From assembly GCA_000383735.1 (NCBI GenBank), contig KB912157.1, positions 13,735 through 77,734 on the forward strand: a DNA stretch of 64,000 nucleotides, in the 5' to 3' direction. Source of the DNA: Verrucomicrobia bacterium SCGC AAA164-M04 (GTDB lineage: Bacteria; Verrucomicrobiota; Verrucomicrobiae; Verrucomicrobiales; Akkermansiaceae). Shown here piece after piece: positions 9,620-18,997 of this stretch (positions are counted from its first letter, which is position 1; each line of letters begins with the position of its first letter). A program made the translations under genes and the position numbers. The notes under the pieces were generated by a model that saw nothing but the letters and a program-made list of their open reading frames with translations, searched no databases and was not told the DNA's origin.

Positions 9620-9718
9620 ACTTGGAAGATAAAGCCCAGCTCGATCCCTTAAGACAATCCGAAATCTCAAAAACAAATCAAACCGCTTTCCCCGCTTTCT
9701 TTCCAGACCGACTAGCCT

Positions 9719-12538
9719 ATGTTCCACCTATCCATGAAATTAGTGCTTCTATTCGTAACCGCGCTCGCCCTCCCGCTTTCCGCTAATCCGGTAGCTGGCG
9801 AAGGGTCTGACCTTAAGCCAGACGCCAAAGCCATTTTCGGCTCAATGGATAATGGGTTCAGATACATTATCTATCCAAACTCGGAGCCTCCTAGTAAATT
9901 TTCGGTCCGTCTTCATATTGGAGCAGGTTCTCTGATGGAAGCTGATAATCAACGTGGCGTGGCTCACTTTTTAGAGCACATGGTCTTCAATGGTTCAAAA
10001 AACTTCACGCCTGCCGAGCTCATCCCACGGATGCAACGACTCGGTATTCAATTTGGAGCCCATGCCAATGCCTACACCTCATTCGATGAGACTGTCTACA
10101 TGCTTGATTTGCCGAATATGGATGAGAAAACGGTGGATCTAACCTTTACTGTCATGAGGGACTTCGCGGATGGGGCTCTTCTGACCGAGGAGGAAATTGA
10201 TAGCGAGCGTGGAGTTATCATTTCGGAAAAAACTTCCCGTGATTCTGTGGGTTATCGAATGATGCTGAAGCAATTTGAATACCTGATTCCGGGTTCACGT
10301 TTGATGAAACGAGTTCCGATTGGAACCGAAGAGGTAATAAGAACCGCTCCTCGCGAGCGCTTTACTGACTTTTATACTCGTTACTACACTCCCAAACGGA
10401 TGACCTTCGTCGTCGTTGGCGATTTTGATTCAAAGGAAATCGAAAGGCGGATCCGCGAAACTTTTATTTCCATGCAGAATCCCCAAGATCCAGGCCAGAA
10501 TCCCCCCAAGGATATTCCCCCTTCCGGTTTCGGGCTCCGGTCTGAAGTTTTCACGGACAAGGAACTCCCTTCGACTGACATCTCGCTCTACTCTTTGCGC
10601 CCCTACACTCAGAAACCAGATACGAGCAGCAACCGTATTAATCAATACCCACTCGCCATCGCTAATGGGATCTTGACTAGACGTTTTGGAATTCTCGCTA
10701 AAGAGGAAGGCTCGTTAATCCTCTCTGGTTCGGCAAGCCGAAGTGCCTATTTTAAGATGATCGAACAGGGCGGTATTGAAGTGACCCCCGCTGAGGGGAA
10801 ATGGAAGGAAGCGGTCCCTATTCTCGAACAAGAACTCCGCAAGGCCGTTCAATTTGGATTTACTGAAGAGGAGCTCAAGGAGGTTAAAGCGAATCTCATC
10901 AATAGTGCGGAAGAGGCTGTGAAGCGCAAAGATACCCGGCGCTCAAATGGAATTGCTATGCAGTTCATAGGGGCTATTGGCGAAAGGAATGTCTTCACCA
11001 CTCCAGAAACAAATCTAGAACTTGTTAAATCTGCCCTTGAGAGAATCACAACTGAAGATTGCCAGAAAGCGTTTAACGAGTTCTGGGATACCAAGGACCT
11101 TTCTTTAGTTCTAACGACACCTGCCGCACCAGACTCAGCAGCTGACGAACTCAAGACGATCTTTTTGAAGAGCGGTGCCTCGAAGGTTACCGCTCCCACC
11201 GAAAAGGCTCTGACTCCCTTTGCTTACACAAATTTTGGGGATCCGGGAACCGTTGTGCAGGAGACGAAAATTGAAGATCTTGGTGCGGCCCAATTGATGC
11301 TTTCTAACAATATTCGCGTCAACTACAAGCAAACCGATTTCCAGAAAAATTCGATCAGTATTAATGCCCGCTTTGGATCGGGTCAACTGAGTCAGCCGAG
11401 TGGGATATCGGGGCTCGATCGATTCGCAAGTGCCATCTTCGAGGCTGGTGGTCTGGGGAAACATTCCGCTGACGATCTTCAACGTCTTCTTGCGGGTAAG
11501 AATGTCAGTGTTGGTTTCGGGGTTGGTGAAGGGAGCTTTTCCCTCTCCGGACGGACCACTCCGGAAGATCTAGAGCTTCAGCTGCAGTTAATGTGTGCCT
11601 ACCTAACTGACCCGGGATTTCGCCCTGAGGGCGAGCGGATGTTTAAGATGGCTCTGCCTATGCTCTACAATCAGCTCGAACATTCGATGCAAGGGGCTAT
11701 GATTAAAGTGGCGAGTCATATGCACGGTGGAGACTTCCGTTTCGGCTTCCCGACTCAAGAGAAGGCGATGTCGTTTAATAGTAAAATGGTTAAAGACTGG
11801 GTTATGCCCTCTTTCAAAGATGCACCACTGGAGCTTACCTTGGTTGGTGATCTCGATCCAGCTGTCGCAATACCCCTGATTCAAAAAACCTTCGGGGCCT
11901 TGCCAGAACGAAAGACCGCGAAGCCGAATTACGAGAAGCGCCGCAAAATCAATGTTCCGGCGCGTCCGGCCAACAAGAAATTTACATTCGATTCCAAGAT
12001 TCCAAACGCCGCAGCCATGGTCGTTTGGAAAATTCCTGCTACTGGGACGAACGTGAAACAAGCGAGACGATTCAATATTCTCGCCTCAATTCTCAGCGAT
12101 CGGCTTCGTGAAGAAATTCGCGAGAAGCTCGGTGGTTCATACAGTCCGCGTGCTGGGGCTTCTCCCAGCCAAGAGCTTGATATGGGAGTGTTGCAAGCGA
12201 TGGCCCAAGTGAAGCCCGAAGAAACTAAGAAATACGGTGATCTTATGATTTCACTTGCTCATAAAATGGCAGAAAACGGAGTCACTCAGGACGAGCTTGA
12301 GCGCTCGCTTAAGCCGATTCAGTCGGGACTCAAAGAAAGTCTTCGTGATAATGGATATTGGCTGGGGACGGTCCTCGGAAGCAGTCAAGAGAAGCCATAT
12401 AAGCTCGATTGGGCGCGGACCCGTGATCAAGATTATGGTAAGGTGACGATTGAAGAACTCAATGTCCTTGCAAAACAGTTTCTCAAAAAAAGCAATGCCC
12501 TTCTCTATGAGCTCGTGCCCGATCCGAAGGAGGAGTAA
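9719..12538 (+). CDS. M16 family zinc metallopeptidase (pitrilysin/insulinase type)
   Basis: A 939-residue exported protease. A signal peptide covers about residues 1-22 (an alternative ATG lies at 9734, five codons in). The inverted zinc motif is at residues 83-87 (HFLEH), followed by the distal glutamate in the EEEIDSERGVI region. The protein repeats the M16 fold: a catalytic half and a second, inactive half, with the R/Y pair carried by the C-terminal GGSYSPRAG segment. Such enzymes degrade short peptides in the periplasm. No obvious Shine-Dalgarno sequence precedes either start. The gene stands alone, divergent from the TIM barrel and convergent with cinA. Confidence 0.93.
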   Translation: MFHLSMKLVLLFVTALALPLSANPVAGEGSDLKPDAKAIFGSMDNGFRYIIYPNSEPPSKFSVRLHIGAGSLMEADNQRGVAHFLEHMVFNGSKNFTPAELIPRMQRLGIQFGAHANAYTSFDETVYMLDLPNMDEKTVDLTFTVMRDFADGALLTEEEIDSERGVIISEKTSRDSVGYRMMLKQFEYLIPGSRLMKRVPIGTEEVIRTAPRERFTDFYTRYYTPKRMTFVVVGDFDSKEIERRIRETFISMQNPQDPGQNPPKDIPPSGFGLRSEVFTDKELPSTDISLYSLRPYTQKPDTSSNRINQYPLAIANGILTRRFGILAKEEGSLILSGSASRSAYFKMIEQGGIEVTPAEGKWKEAVPILEQELRKAVQFGFTEEELKEVKANLINSAEEAVKRKDTRRSNGIAMQFIGAIGERNVFTTPETNLELVKSALERITTEDCQKAFNEFWDTKDLSLVLTTPAAPDSAADELKTIFLKSGASKVTAPTEKALTPFAYTNFGDPGTVVQETKIEDLGAAQLMLSNNIRVNYKQTDFQKNSISINARFGSGQLSQPSGISGLDRFASAIFEAGGLGKHSADDLQRLLAGKNVSVGFGVGEGSFSLSGRTTPEDLELQLQLMCAYLTDPGFRPEGERMFKMALPMLYNQLEHSMQGAMIKVASHMHGGDFRFGFPTQEKAMSFNSKMVKDWVMPSFKDAPLELTLVGDLDPAVAIPLIQKTFGALPERKTAKPNYEKRRKINVPARPANKKFTFDSKIPNAAAMVVWKIPATGTNVKQARRFNILASILSDRLREEIREKLGGSYSPRAGASPSQELDMGVLQAMAQVKPEETKKYGDLMISLAHKMAENGVTQDELERSLKPIQSGLKESLRDNGYWLGTVLGSSQEKPYKLDWARTRDQDYGKVTIEELNVLAKQFLKKSNALLYELVPDPKEE

Positions 12539-12560
12539 TTTTTGACGAAGATCGACCGAA

Positions 12561-13796
12561 TTATTGGCCAGATTTGAGGGCCCGCCTCACTAAGTCGAGT
12601 GCCCGCTGGCTGACTTGTTGTTTGAAATCGCGTCTACTGCGTGGGTGCATTTCACGGAAAGTCTCTATCCCTTTTGGCCCGGCAATTCCAAAGCACACTG
12701 TCCCTATGGGTTTATCCTTGGTGCCACCGGTTGGTCCGGCGATTCCCGTAATTGAAATGCTGTAGTCAGAACCGCTTGCCTGCCGGGCACCTTTTGCCAT
12801 TTCGCTCGCTACCTCTTCGCTCACTGCGCCGTGCGCTGCAAGAGTGTCCTTCGAGACGCCGATGAGCTGTGCCTTCGCCTCATTAGAGTAACTGACGAAA
12901 CCATGTGTGAACACAGAGCTGGCTCCTGAGATATCGGTGAGACGACTCGCGACCAAGCCTCCAGTGCAGCTTTCAGCCGTCGTAAGGGTTTTTCCAAGTC
13001 TACTTAATTCGCGAACGACTACTGACTCTAGGTTTGCCCCATCATCTGAAATTAGAAATTCCTTAAATTTAGATACCGTTAAATTGCGTCCCTGAGCGAT
13101 GACGGCGTCGGATCCGATAAGTCGAAGGTCCACTTCTCCAAGCCGAGCGCAATACCCAACTTCAAGACCATCAATATTCGCCAATTCGTCGTCGAGTTGA
13201 TCGTGAAAATCACTTTCGCCTATTCCTACAAATTTCAACTCCTGCACGTTATCGATCTCATCGACGCCAGCGAGTGCCCTAAGTCGAGGGACTACCTCCT
13301 CGTGAAACATCGGATAAAGTTCCCTTGGAGGACCAGGGAGAAGAAAAATAGCACATTTTGGATCGCCCCCAAGTCGCGGCGGGGCATAAATTCCGGGTGC
13401 AGTTCCATTATTATTTGGTAGGATATCCGCACCTACTAAGTTTTGCGCTTGTTTGAGATTTGCCTCTACCATCGGTTTGTTGCGCTTCTCAAAAAATTCA
13501 TAGAGCGAGCGCAAAGCCGCTTCATCTTCAATCATCTCAACCCCTAGCACCTCGGCTAGGGCTTCTCGAGTGATATCGTCGCTAGTCGGTCCAAGCCCGC
13601 CAGTTACCAGCACTACGTCGGAGCGCCTGCTCGCTTCTCTCAATGAATCAAGGATGGCTTGGCCATCTGGGACGGTCATCTGACGTTGGACTCTAAGTCC
13701 AAGCTTTACCAGTTCCTGCCCTATCCATGTCCCGTGCGTATTGGCGGTTGATCCAAGCAGTAACTCAGTTCCGGTATTAAGTATTTCAATCCTCAT
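12561..13796 (-). CDS. cinA: CinA-family protein: MoCF-like domain plus NMN amidase domain
   Basis: Starting at the ATG at 13796 ([16 protein letters not shown]) the protein has 411 residues, the usual CinA length. The N-terminal COG1058 domain has the GGLGPTSDD motif and the C-terminal 160 residues are a PncC nicotinamide-nucleotide amidase domain, with [10 protein letters not shown] and [11 protein letters not shown]. The family acts in pyridine nucleotide salvage by hydrolysing ADP-ribose and deamidating NMN; an original link to competence holds in some Gram-positives only. The start lies within the last codons of rsfS, an 11-base overlap suggesting coupled translation. The upstream extension to 13895 is not needed. 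Confidence 0.95.
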   Translation of the reverse strand: MRIEILNTGTELLLGSTANTHGTWIGQELVKLGLRVQRQMTVPDGQAILDSLREASRRSDVVLVTGGLGPTSDDITREALAEVLGVEMIEDEAALRSLYEFFEKRNKPMVEANLKQAQNLVGADILPNNNGTAPGIYAPPRLGGDPKCAIFLLPGPPRELYPMFHEEVVPRLRALAGVDEIDNVQELKFVGIGESDFHDQLDDELANIDGLEVGYCARLGEVDLRLIGSDAVIAQGRNLTVSKFKEFLISDDGANLESVVVRELSRLGKTLTTAESCTGGLVASRLTDISGASSVFTHGFVSYSNEAKAQLIGVSKDTLAAHGAVSEEVASEMAKGARQASGSDYSISITGIAGPTGGTKDKPIGTVCFGIAGPKGIETFREMHPRSRRDFKQQVSQRALDLVRRALKSGQ

Positions 13797-14148
13797 TTTG
13801 GTCATTCCAGACCACTTCCTTGGCATCGCCCCACAAAGATTCAAGGGCATAATGCTCACGGAACTCTTCGTCGAGAACGTGAACCATGACATCAATGAAA
13901 TCGATCACGACCCACCGGCTTGCCGCTTTCCCCTCGGTGTGGAGGGCTGGATCAGATCCTTTTTCCCTAACACTTCCTTCGACTTCTCGGACAATCGCCT
14001 TCAAGTGGGGAAGCGAGTTGCCGGAACAAACCACCATAAAGTCCGTGAGTGTCGAGATGCCTCGTAGGTCAAAAATCCGAATGTCTTCGGCTTTTAAATC
14101 ATCAGCCGCTTCTGCGCAAGCAAGGGCAAGGTCGTGTCCGGTTAACAT
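13786..14148 (-). CDS. rsfS: Ribosomal silencing factor RsfS
   Basis: A 120-residue RsfS/Iojap protein. It binds ribosomal protein uL14 and blocks joining of the subunits, reducing translation when nutrients run out. The conserved core is visible: DIRIFDLRGISTLTDFMVVCSGNS, then the SRWVVIDFIDVMVHVL segment and the C-terminal EFREHYALESLWGDA. It begins 52 bases downstream of the tRNA-Ala gene on the same strand, and its end overlaps the cinA start. The RsfS residues and length are typical and nothing looks altered. Confidence 0.96.
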   Translation of the reverse strand: MLTGHDLALACAEAADDLKAEDIRIFDLRGISTLTDFMVVCSGNSLPHLKAIVREVEGSVREKGSDPALHTEGKAASRWVVIDFIDVMVHVLDEEFREHYALESLWGDAKEVVWNDQNED

Positions 14149-14199
14149 AGGATTGGGTAGGAGATTGACAAAACCTTAGGCCGGTCATCGTCCGTGAAA

Positions 14200-14275
14200 T
14201 GGTGGAGCGTAGCGGATTCGAACCGCTGACCCTCTGCATGCCATGCAGATGCTCTACCAACTGAGCTAACGCCCC
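14200..14275 (-). tRNA. tRNA-Ala (GGC anticodon)
   Basis: Read on the minus strand, this folds as a full cloverleaf of 76 bases including an encoded CCA. The acceptor pairs GGGGCGT with ACGCTCC (one G-T pair), the D arm is TAGCTCAGTTGGTAGAGC, the anticodon stem TCTGC/GCAGA encloses the loop ATGGCAT with anticodon GGC, and the T arm contains GGTTCGAATCC. The discriminator base is A. This reads the GCC and GCU alanine codons. It sits between rsfS and an apparently non-functional coding remnant. Confidence 0.97.
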
Positions 14276-14366
14276 CCAACCTTCTCAGGACGCGCGAAGG
14301 GATAGGCCGCCCCCTCTTCGGTGGCAAGAGAAAAAGCTCAGAACTTACCATTGTTCTCAGGCGTCT

Positions 14367-14642
14367 TTAGGGCCAGCGGTTCGGGTAAATCACCTCTGAG
14401 ATTCGATTTATTGAGTGGCTTTCTCTCGGAACCAAATGTCCGGGTGTAGCGAAAATTCCACGGGCGAGCTTAAACTTGTGGAACCTTGATCCGTTTGAAG
14501 GAGCATAGTCTTCTGATGAGTGGCTACTCTCCGGCTGACCTGCAGTGTAAGGATTGAGGTAGAGATCTTGGGTCAGGGTCCAGTTGAAATATATTGGGGA
14601 TTGCCGCCGATCCCTATCGATTTGGCAATGAGGATCTAAGTA
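14367..14642 (-). pseudogene. Orphan coding remnant without a start codon
   Basis: Directly after the stop of the DCC-family gene and in the same frame, the minus strand stays open for 91 codons up to TAA at 14367-14369. The translation looks protein-like: YFNWTLTQDLYLNPYTAG, then an acidic Ser-rich stretch, then FKLARGIFATPGHL and a tryptophan-containing end. The only in-frame start-like codon is a TTG about 65 codons in, so this could be the 3-prime end of a gene whose 5-prime part was lost, or a chance open frame. I do not recognise the family. The rest of the gap between the tRNA and the DCC gene (14276-14366) shows nothing. Confidence 0.3.
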
Positions 14643-15047
14643 TTAATTGAGCGTCTTTCGACTCATTCCCTCTTCTGGCAAATCACATCTCTTATTTTTG
14701 ACGAGACGTTTTCGGTTTTTGGCGACCCACTGATAAACCCAATCCCGAAACGCGATAGGCAGTGCCATAATTAAGCAGGCAAGAAAAATACCCCCACCCC
14801 CTGCATTCCAAAACGCACGTCTCGCCGCTTCGCTTGCTCGATAGATTTTTCCTCGTTCTGCAAATGCCATTGAATCGTCAGACAAATCGATCCTATATCT
14901 CTTTGCTGTCTCGCCCTGCAAAGAAGCAAACTTTAAGCGATCATTGCCATCGATCCGATTCAACCATTTCACCGCGCCCTGGCAGAGTAAGCAATCTCCA
15001 TCGAAAAAGACGATTAGTTCCTCATCCACATCAGAAGCTTGCCACAT
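14643..15047 (-). CDS. DCC-family thiol-disulfide oxidoreductase-like protein (DUF393)
   Basis: A 134-residue protein with the N-terminal FFDGDCLLCQGAVKWL motif that defines the DUF393/DCC family; the Cys-Leu-Leu-Cys pair at about residues 18-21 is a thioredoxin-like redox site. A hydrophobic segment near residues 86-103 and the conserved basic-to-DLPEE end complete the family pattern. Members are small predicted thiol-disulfide oxidoreductases with no fixed role. It is divergent from radC, 28 bases apart. An unexplained open frame continues in phase after its stop codon. Confidence 0.85.
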   Translation of the reverse strand: MWQASDVDEELIVFFDGDCLLCQGAVKWLNRIDGNDRLKFASLQGETAKRYRIDLSDDSMAFAERGKIYRASEAARRAFWNAGGGGIFLACLIMALPIAFRDWVYQWVAKNRKRLVKNKRCDLPEEGMSRKTLN

Positions 15048-15075
15048 CTACTTGAAAAATCGAAGATTCGTTTTC

Positions 15076-15774
15076 ATGGACGATCATCAGCGTATCCACG
15101 ATCTCCCTTCCGAGCAAAAACCCCGGGAGAAAATGGCTAAACTCGGAGCTGAAGCTCTTTCAAACGAAGAACTCCTCGCTATTTTTCTCCGTAGCGGGAG
15201 CAAAAACGCAAGCGCGATTGAAATTGGGCGACGACTCATCAGAAAACATGGAGGGATCGTCCCGCTCGCTAGGATCGATCTTAAGGAACTTTGTAAAGAA
15301 CATGGTTTGGGCCTAGCTAAGGCTTGTCAGCTCCAGGCTGCTTTTGAGCTCGGTTCCCGTGCTGCTCGCGATAGTGGCTCAGCTGTTAGTCTTTCTAGTA
15401 GTTTGGCGATTCACCAATTTCTGGCCCCTCAAATGGCACATCTCTCCAACGAGAAATTATTCGTCTTAACTCTCCACCGTAATGGCAGATTGATTCGTAT
15501 GCGCGAACTCTCGAGTGGCTCGATAAGTCAGACTGTTGCCTCGATCTCTGAAATTCTCCGGCCTGTTCTTATCGACCAGGCTCCCAATTTCGTGATTGCC
15601 CATAATCATCCTTCTGGTGAACCTAGTCCCAGCGAGCCGGATCGATTGTTGACCAAGAATTTAGCGGAAGCAGCGCGTATAATGGGTCTCTATTTTATCG
15701 ATCATCTGATCATTGGTCGCCCTACCGATAGTTGCCAAGGCTACTATTCATTCGCCGAGGAAAACCTACTTTAA
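15076..15774 (+). CDS. radC: RadC family (JAMM/MPN+) protein
   Basis: Taking the ATG at 15076 (MDDHQRIHDL) gives 232 residues, the usual RadC length; a frame open to 14944 would overlap the DCC gene and is not needed. The N-terminal helix-hairpin-helix part has LSNEELLAIFLRSG, and the C-terminal JAMM metalloprotease-like motif is present as His176, His178 and Asp189 in HNHPSGEPSPSEPD. The name comes from a mis-mapped E. coli repair locus; the true activity is unproven, although the fold suggests a zinc-dependent isopeptidase or a recombination role. Confidence 0.94.
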   Translation: MDDHQRIHDLPSEQKPREKMAKLGAEALSNEELLAIFLRSGSKNASAIEIGRRLIRKHGGIVPLARIDLKELCKEHGLGLAKACQLQAAFELGSRAARDSGSAVSLSSSLAIHQFLAPQMAHLSNEKLFVLTLHRNGRLIRMRELSSGSISQTVASISEILRPVLIDQAPNFVIAHNHPSGEPSPSEPDRLLTKNLAEAARIMGLYFIDHLIIGRPTDSCQGYYSFAEENLL

Positions 15775-15964
15775 CTTTTTTTAATTCAAAGGAGATGCAA
15801 TCCAGCTTAGCGTTTCAAAGTATAAGTCCCTTCATACCACAGCTTTTAGGAGCGCTCAAAAATTCCTCATCTCTAAAATTGAAAAGCACTCAATTGCCCC
15901 GCAGTCTTTTGAAGTCGTTTCATGAATAAAATTTGCGACTCCCAGCTTTCCCCTTTTTTTTCAA

Positions 15965-16741
15965 ATGCCAAAAATTCATTCTCAGTCCATCGTCTCGGAA
16001 TCTGCGCAACTTGCGGATGATGTAGACGTTGGTCCTTTTGTAATTATCGAAGCTGGGGTCACAATCGCTGCAGGTTGCCGGATCGCATCTCATGCCAAAA
16101 TTTGTCGTGGGGTCAAAATGGGGAGAAATAACATGGTCGATCACGGCGCCGTTATTGGTGGTTCTCCTCAAGACCTTTCCTTTGATCCTCAAATAGACTC
16201 AGGCGTAATTATTGGAGACGACAATAACTTTCGAGAGCATGTCACGATCAGCCGCAGCACTGAAGTTAACGGAAATACCATCATCGGTCACAGGAATTTC
16301 TTTATGGCGGTGTCTCATATTGCTCATGACGTCATCGTCGGGGATGATAATATTCTCGCTAACAACGTCATGATTGCGGGACACGTTCAAATCGGAAATA
16401 AGGTCTTCCTTGGGGGCGGTACTGCCATTCATCAATTCACTCACGTTGGAGATTTCGCTATGAGCCAAGGAAATAGCACACTAACCCAAGACGTGCCTCC
16501 TTATTGCGTCGCGCACAAGATCAACCAGCTTTCTGGGCTCAACGTCATTGGTTTGCGACGTGGTGGATTCACCCCCGAAGATCGTAAGGAAATTAAGCAG
16601 GCCTATTCTCTTGTTCTTAGATCTAAATCTACTCGAGAAGAGGCTCTTAAAGAGGTAGACAGCCAAGATTTTGGGCCGGTAGCGACAAGGTTAATCGAAG
16701 CCGTGCGCTCTCCTTCTTCTAGAGGGATTCTCACTCGCTAG
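15965..16741 (+). CDS. lpxA: LpxA-like acyl-ACP:UDP-N-acetylglucosamine O-acyltransferase
   Basis: A 258-residue left-handed beta-helix protein built of hexapeptide repeats (for example VIGGSP, IIGDDN, VIVGDD, MIAGHV). The catalytic histidine is probably His121 in the MAVSHIAHD segment, matching the site of LpxA, the enzyme that begins lipid A synthesis, and HQFTHVGDFAMSQGNS followed by TQDVPPY is also LpxA-like. It is somewhat divergent after the helix (NQLSGLNVIGLRRGGF is well kept), so a related acyltransferase cannot be ruled out. No other lpx gene is nearby, which is unusual but not rare outside Proteobacteria. Confidence 0.8.
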   Translation: MPKIHSQSIVSESAQLADDVDVGPFVIIEAGVTIAAGCRIASHAKICRGVKMGRNNMVDHGAVIGGSPQDLSFDPQIDSGVIIGDDNNFREHVTISRSTEVNGNTIIGHRNFFMAVSHIAHDVIVGDDNILANNVMIAGHVQIGNKVFLGGGTAIHQFTHVGDFAMSQGNSTLTQDVPPYCVAHKINQLSGLNVIGLRRGGFTPEDRKEIKQAYSLVLRSKSTREEALKEVDSQDFGPVATRLIEAVRSPSSRGILTR

Positions 16742-16810
16742 TTTCGTTTTGATTGCAAAAATTTGGATTCTCCACTAGCAAGCTGTCACACAAGTTTATC
16801 TCTTAGAATT

Positions 16811-17788
16811 ATGAGCAAACGCGTTCTTCTCACCACCACCTCCTTTCAGGACACCCCGGGGACCCACCAAGATCTTTTAAACTCCCAAGACTGGGAAGTC
16901 ATCCGTGCCCGTGGCCCGCTATCGGAGGACGAAATGCTTGATTTGTCCGGTAATTTCGACGCCTTTCTCTGCGGTGACGATTCCATTACCCAAGCTGTAA
17001 TCGATAAATCACTTCCCCGACTCCAAATCATTTCAAAATATGGAATTGGGCTCGACAAAATTAACGTCGATTATGCGACGAAAAAGAGACTTCCTGTTCT
17101 TTTCACTCCCGGTGTTAATCATACAACGGTAGCCGAGCATACTTTCGGACTCCTTCTCGGGATAACTAAAGATATTCAATCAAACGCCGTTGCTGTTAAG
17201 AATGGCGAGTGGGTTGCCGGCTGGAAAAAGCCTGTTGGAAATGAAATTATGGGAAAGACGATTGGGATTCTTGGTCTCGGGCGCATTGGTAAAGAGGTCG
17301 CAATTCGAGCCCGCGCATTTGGGATGAGCATCATTGCTTTTGATCCCTACTTCGATGATTCCTTCGCGTCAGAGAATGGTGTGAAGCGATGTTCCTCAAT
17401 GAACGAAGTCCTACACAATTCTGATGTTGTTTCACTTCACTGTTTTCTTAACGATGAAACAGAAGACATGATTAATGCTGCCAAAATTGCTGAAATGCGT
17501 GACCATGTGATTGTCCTCAACTGCGCCCGCGGAGAACTCGTTAACACTAAGGATATGGCTGACGCTCTGAAGTCTGGTAAGGTTGGAGGATATGGAGCCG
17601 ATGTCCTCGACGCGGAGCCGCCTGCCCCTGGTCACGTTCTCATCGGTGCTCCGAATTGTATCATCACGAGCCATATCGGCTCACGCACGCATGAATCGGT
17701 GCAACGTCAGGCTAACCGCTGTTTAAATAATGCAATCAACTTTTTCTCGGGAGCTGACGATGTCCTCTGCGCGAATGGTGTTCTTTAA
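16811..17788 (+). CDS. D-isomer-specific 2-hydroxyacid dehydrogenase
   Basis: From the ATG at 16811 (MSKRVLLTTT) the protein has 325 residues. The NAD-binding glycine motif GLGRIG is at 155-160, and the family catalytic residues appear in order: Arg in NCARGEL, the acidic residue in DAEPP, and His in SHIGSRT. It resembles the phosphoglycerate dehydrogenase branch but lacks the long regulatory ACT domain seen in many SerA proteins. The PfkB kinase starts 27 bases after it, and the pairing suggests sugar-acid metabolism rather than serine synthesis. The upstream frame from 16763 adds an unlikely leader. Confidence 0.88.
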   Translation: MSKRVLLTTTSFQDTPGTHQDLLNSQDWEVIRARGPLSEDEMLDLSGNFDAFLCGDDSITQAVIDKSLPRLQIISKYGIGLDKINVDYATKKRLPVLFTPGVNHTTVAEHTFGLLLGITKDIQSNAVAVKNGEWVAGWKKPVGNEIMGKTIGILGLGRIGKEVAIRARAFGMSIIAFDPYFDDSFASENGVKRCSSMNEVLHNSDVVSLHCFLNDETEDMINAAKIAEMRDHVIVLNCARGELVNTKDMADALKSGKVGGYGADVLDAEPPAPGHVLIGAPNCIITSHIGSRTHESVQRQANRCLNNAINFFSGADDVLCANGVL

Positions 17789-17815
17789 TTTTCAAATTAG
17801 CCCTCTAAAAATCTC

Positions 17816-18916
17816 ATGAGTCTCGAAATTAAACCAGCCTCCGAATGTGCCTACGATATTCTTTCGATGGGTGAAATCATGCTCCGCCTCGACCCGGGTG
17901 ACGGCCGAGTGCGCACCACTCGTCAGTTCCAAGCTTGGGAAGGTGGCGGCGAATATAATGTCGCTCGCGGACTCCGCCGTTGCTTTGGGAAGCGTGCGGC
18001 CGTCCTTACCGGATTTGTTGATAATGAAGTTGGGCGCCTTCTGGAAGATCTTGTCCTTCAAGGCGGGGTCGACACCCAGTTTATTAAGTGGGCTGACTTT
18101 GATGGACTCGGTGTTGCCGCTCGGAATGGGCTTAATTTCACTGAGCGTGGTTTTGGAGTTCGTGCTGCTAAAGGAACCTCGGACCGTGGCAATACTGCAG
18201 CTTCCCAACTCACGATTAATGATTTTAATTTCGAGCATATTTTTGGAACCCTCGGTGTTCGATGGTTCCACACAGGTGGGATTTTCGCCGCTCTCTCAGA
18301 GGGTAACGCTGCGCTTACGATCGAGGCTTGTAAGATCGCCAAAAAATACGGGACCGTTGTTTCTTATGACCTCAACTATCGGCCTAGCCTTTGGCGGTCG
18401 ATCGGAGGGCAAGCTAAGGCGCAGGAGGTGAATCGTGAAATCGCCAAGTATGTCGACGTTATGATCGGTAACGAAGAAGATTTCACAGCTTGCCTTGGAT
18501 TTGAGGTCGAGGGAGTTGACGAAGAGAATATTACCGGAATCGATATCTCAAATTTCAAGGGAATGATCGAAAAGGCGGTGAGTGAGTTTCCCAATTTTAA
18601 GGCTACCGCTACGACTCTTCGAGAGGTTCACACCGCCTCTGATAACGATTGGTCCGCATTAGCTTGGCACGATGGCGAGTTCTATAGTTCCACCAATCGT
18701 GGACACCTCGAAATTTTCGACCGCGTTGGTGGTGGCGATTCTTTTGCTTCCGGACTTATCTATGGCTTTCTTGAGTTTAACGATGCGGCGAAAGCTGTCG
18801 AATGGGGCGCTGCCCACGGTGCTCTTGCAATGACTACCCCTGGTGACACTACCATGGTAACCAAAGAGGAGGTCGGCAAACTTGTTGGCGGAGGATCAGC
18901 CCGCGTTGATCGCTAA
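17816..18916 (+). CDS. PfkB family sugar kinase (2-dehydro-3-deoxygluconate kinase-like)
   Basis: A 366-residue ribokinase-fold enzyme that phosphorylates a sugar or sugar acid with ATP. The N-terminal SMGEIMLRLDPGD and WEGGGEYNVARGL match the substrate lid of KDG kinases, and the PfkB signature RVGGGDSFASG is at residues 303-313 with the catalytic Asp308. An unusually long insert lies between the central NYRP segment and the C-terminal motif. It follows the hydroxyacid dehydrogenase by 27 bases and is closed by a strong terminator, so the two probably form a two-gene transcript. Exact substrate is inferred. Confidence 0.88.
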   Translation: MSLEIKPASECAYDILSMGEIMLRLDPGDGRVRTTRQFQAWEGGGEYNVARGLRRCFGKRAAVLTGFVDNEVGRLLEDLVLQGGVDTQFIKWADFDGLGVAARNGLNFTERGFGVRAAKGTSDRGNTAASQLTINDFNFEHIFGTLGVRWFHTGGIFAALSEGNAALTIEACKIAKKYGTVVSYDLNYRPSLWRSIGGQAKAQEVNREIAKYVDVMIGNEEDFTACLGFEVEGVDEENITGIDISNFKGMIEKAVSEFPNFKATATTLREVHTASDNDWSALAWHDGEFYSSTNRGHLEIFDRVGGGDSFASGLIYGFLEFNDAAKAVEWGAAHGALAMTTPGDTTMVTKEEVGKLVGGGSARVDR

Positions 18917-18937
18917 CTTAAAGTCATCCTTTAAAGT

Positions 18938-18969
18938 CCGGAGTTGCCCTGCTCACTCCGGGCTTTTTT
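18938..18969 (+). terminator. Rho-independent terminator after the sugar kinase gene
   Basis: Inverted repeat CCGGAGT / ACTCCGG (18938-18944 and 18955-18961) with a ten-base loop, followed by GC and six T residues. It closes the hydroxyacid dehydrogenase/sugar kinase unit before the lipoprotein gene. Confidence 0.85.
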
Positions 18970-18997
18970 CATCTGAATCCTACCCTAACATTCAACC

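Noticed and set aside
11603..12061. A 152-codon minus-strand frame inside the M16 gene
   Set aside because: It overlaps a gene with intact catalytic motifs and has no recognisable content.
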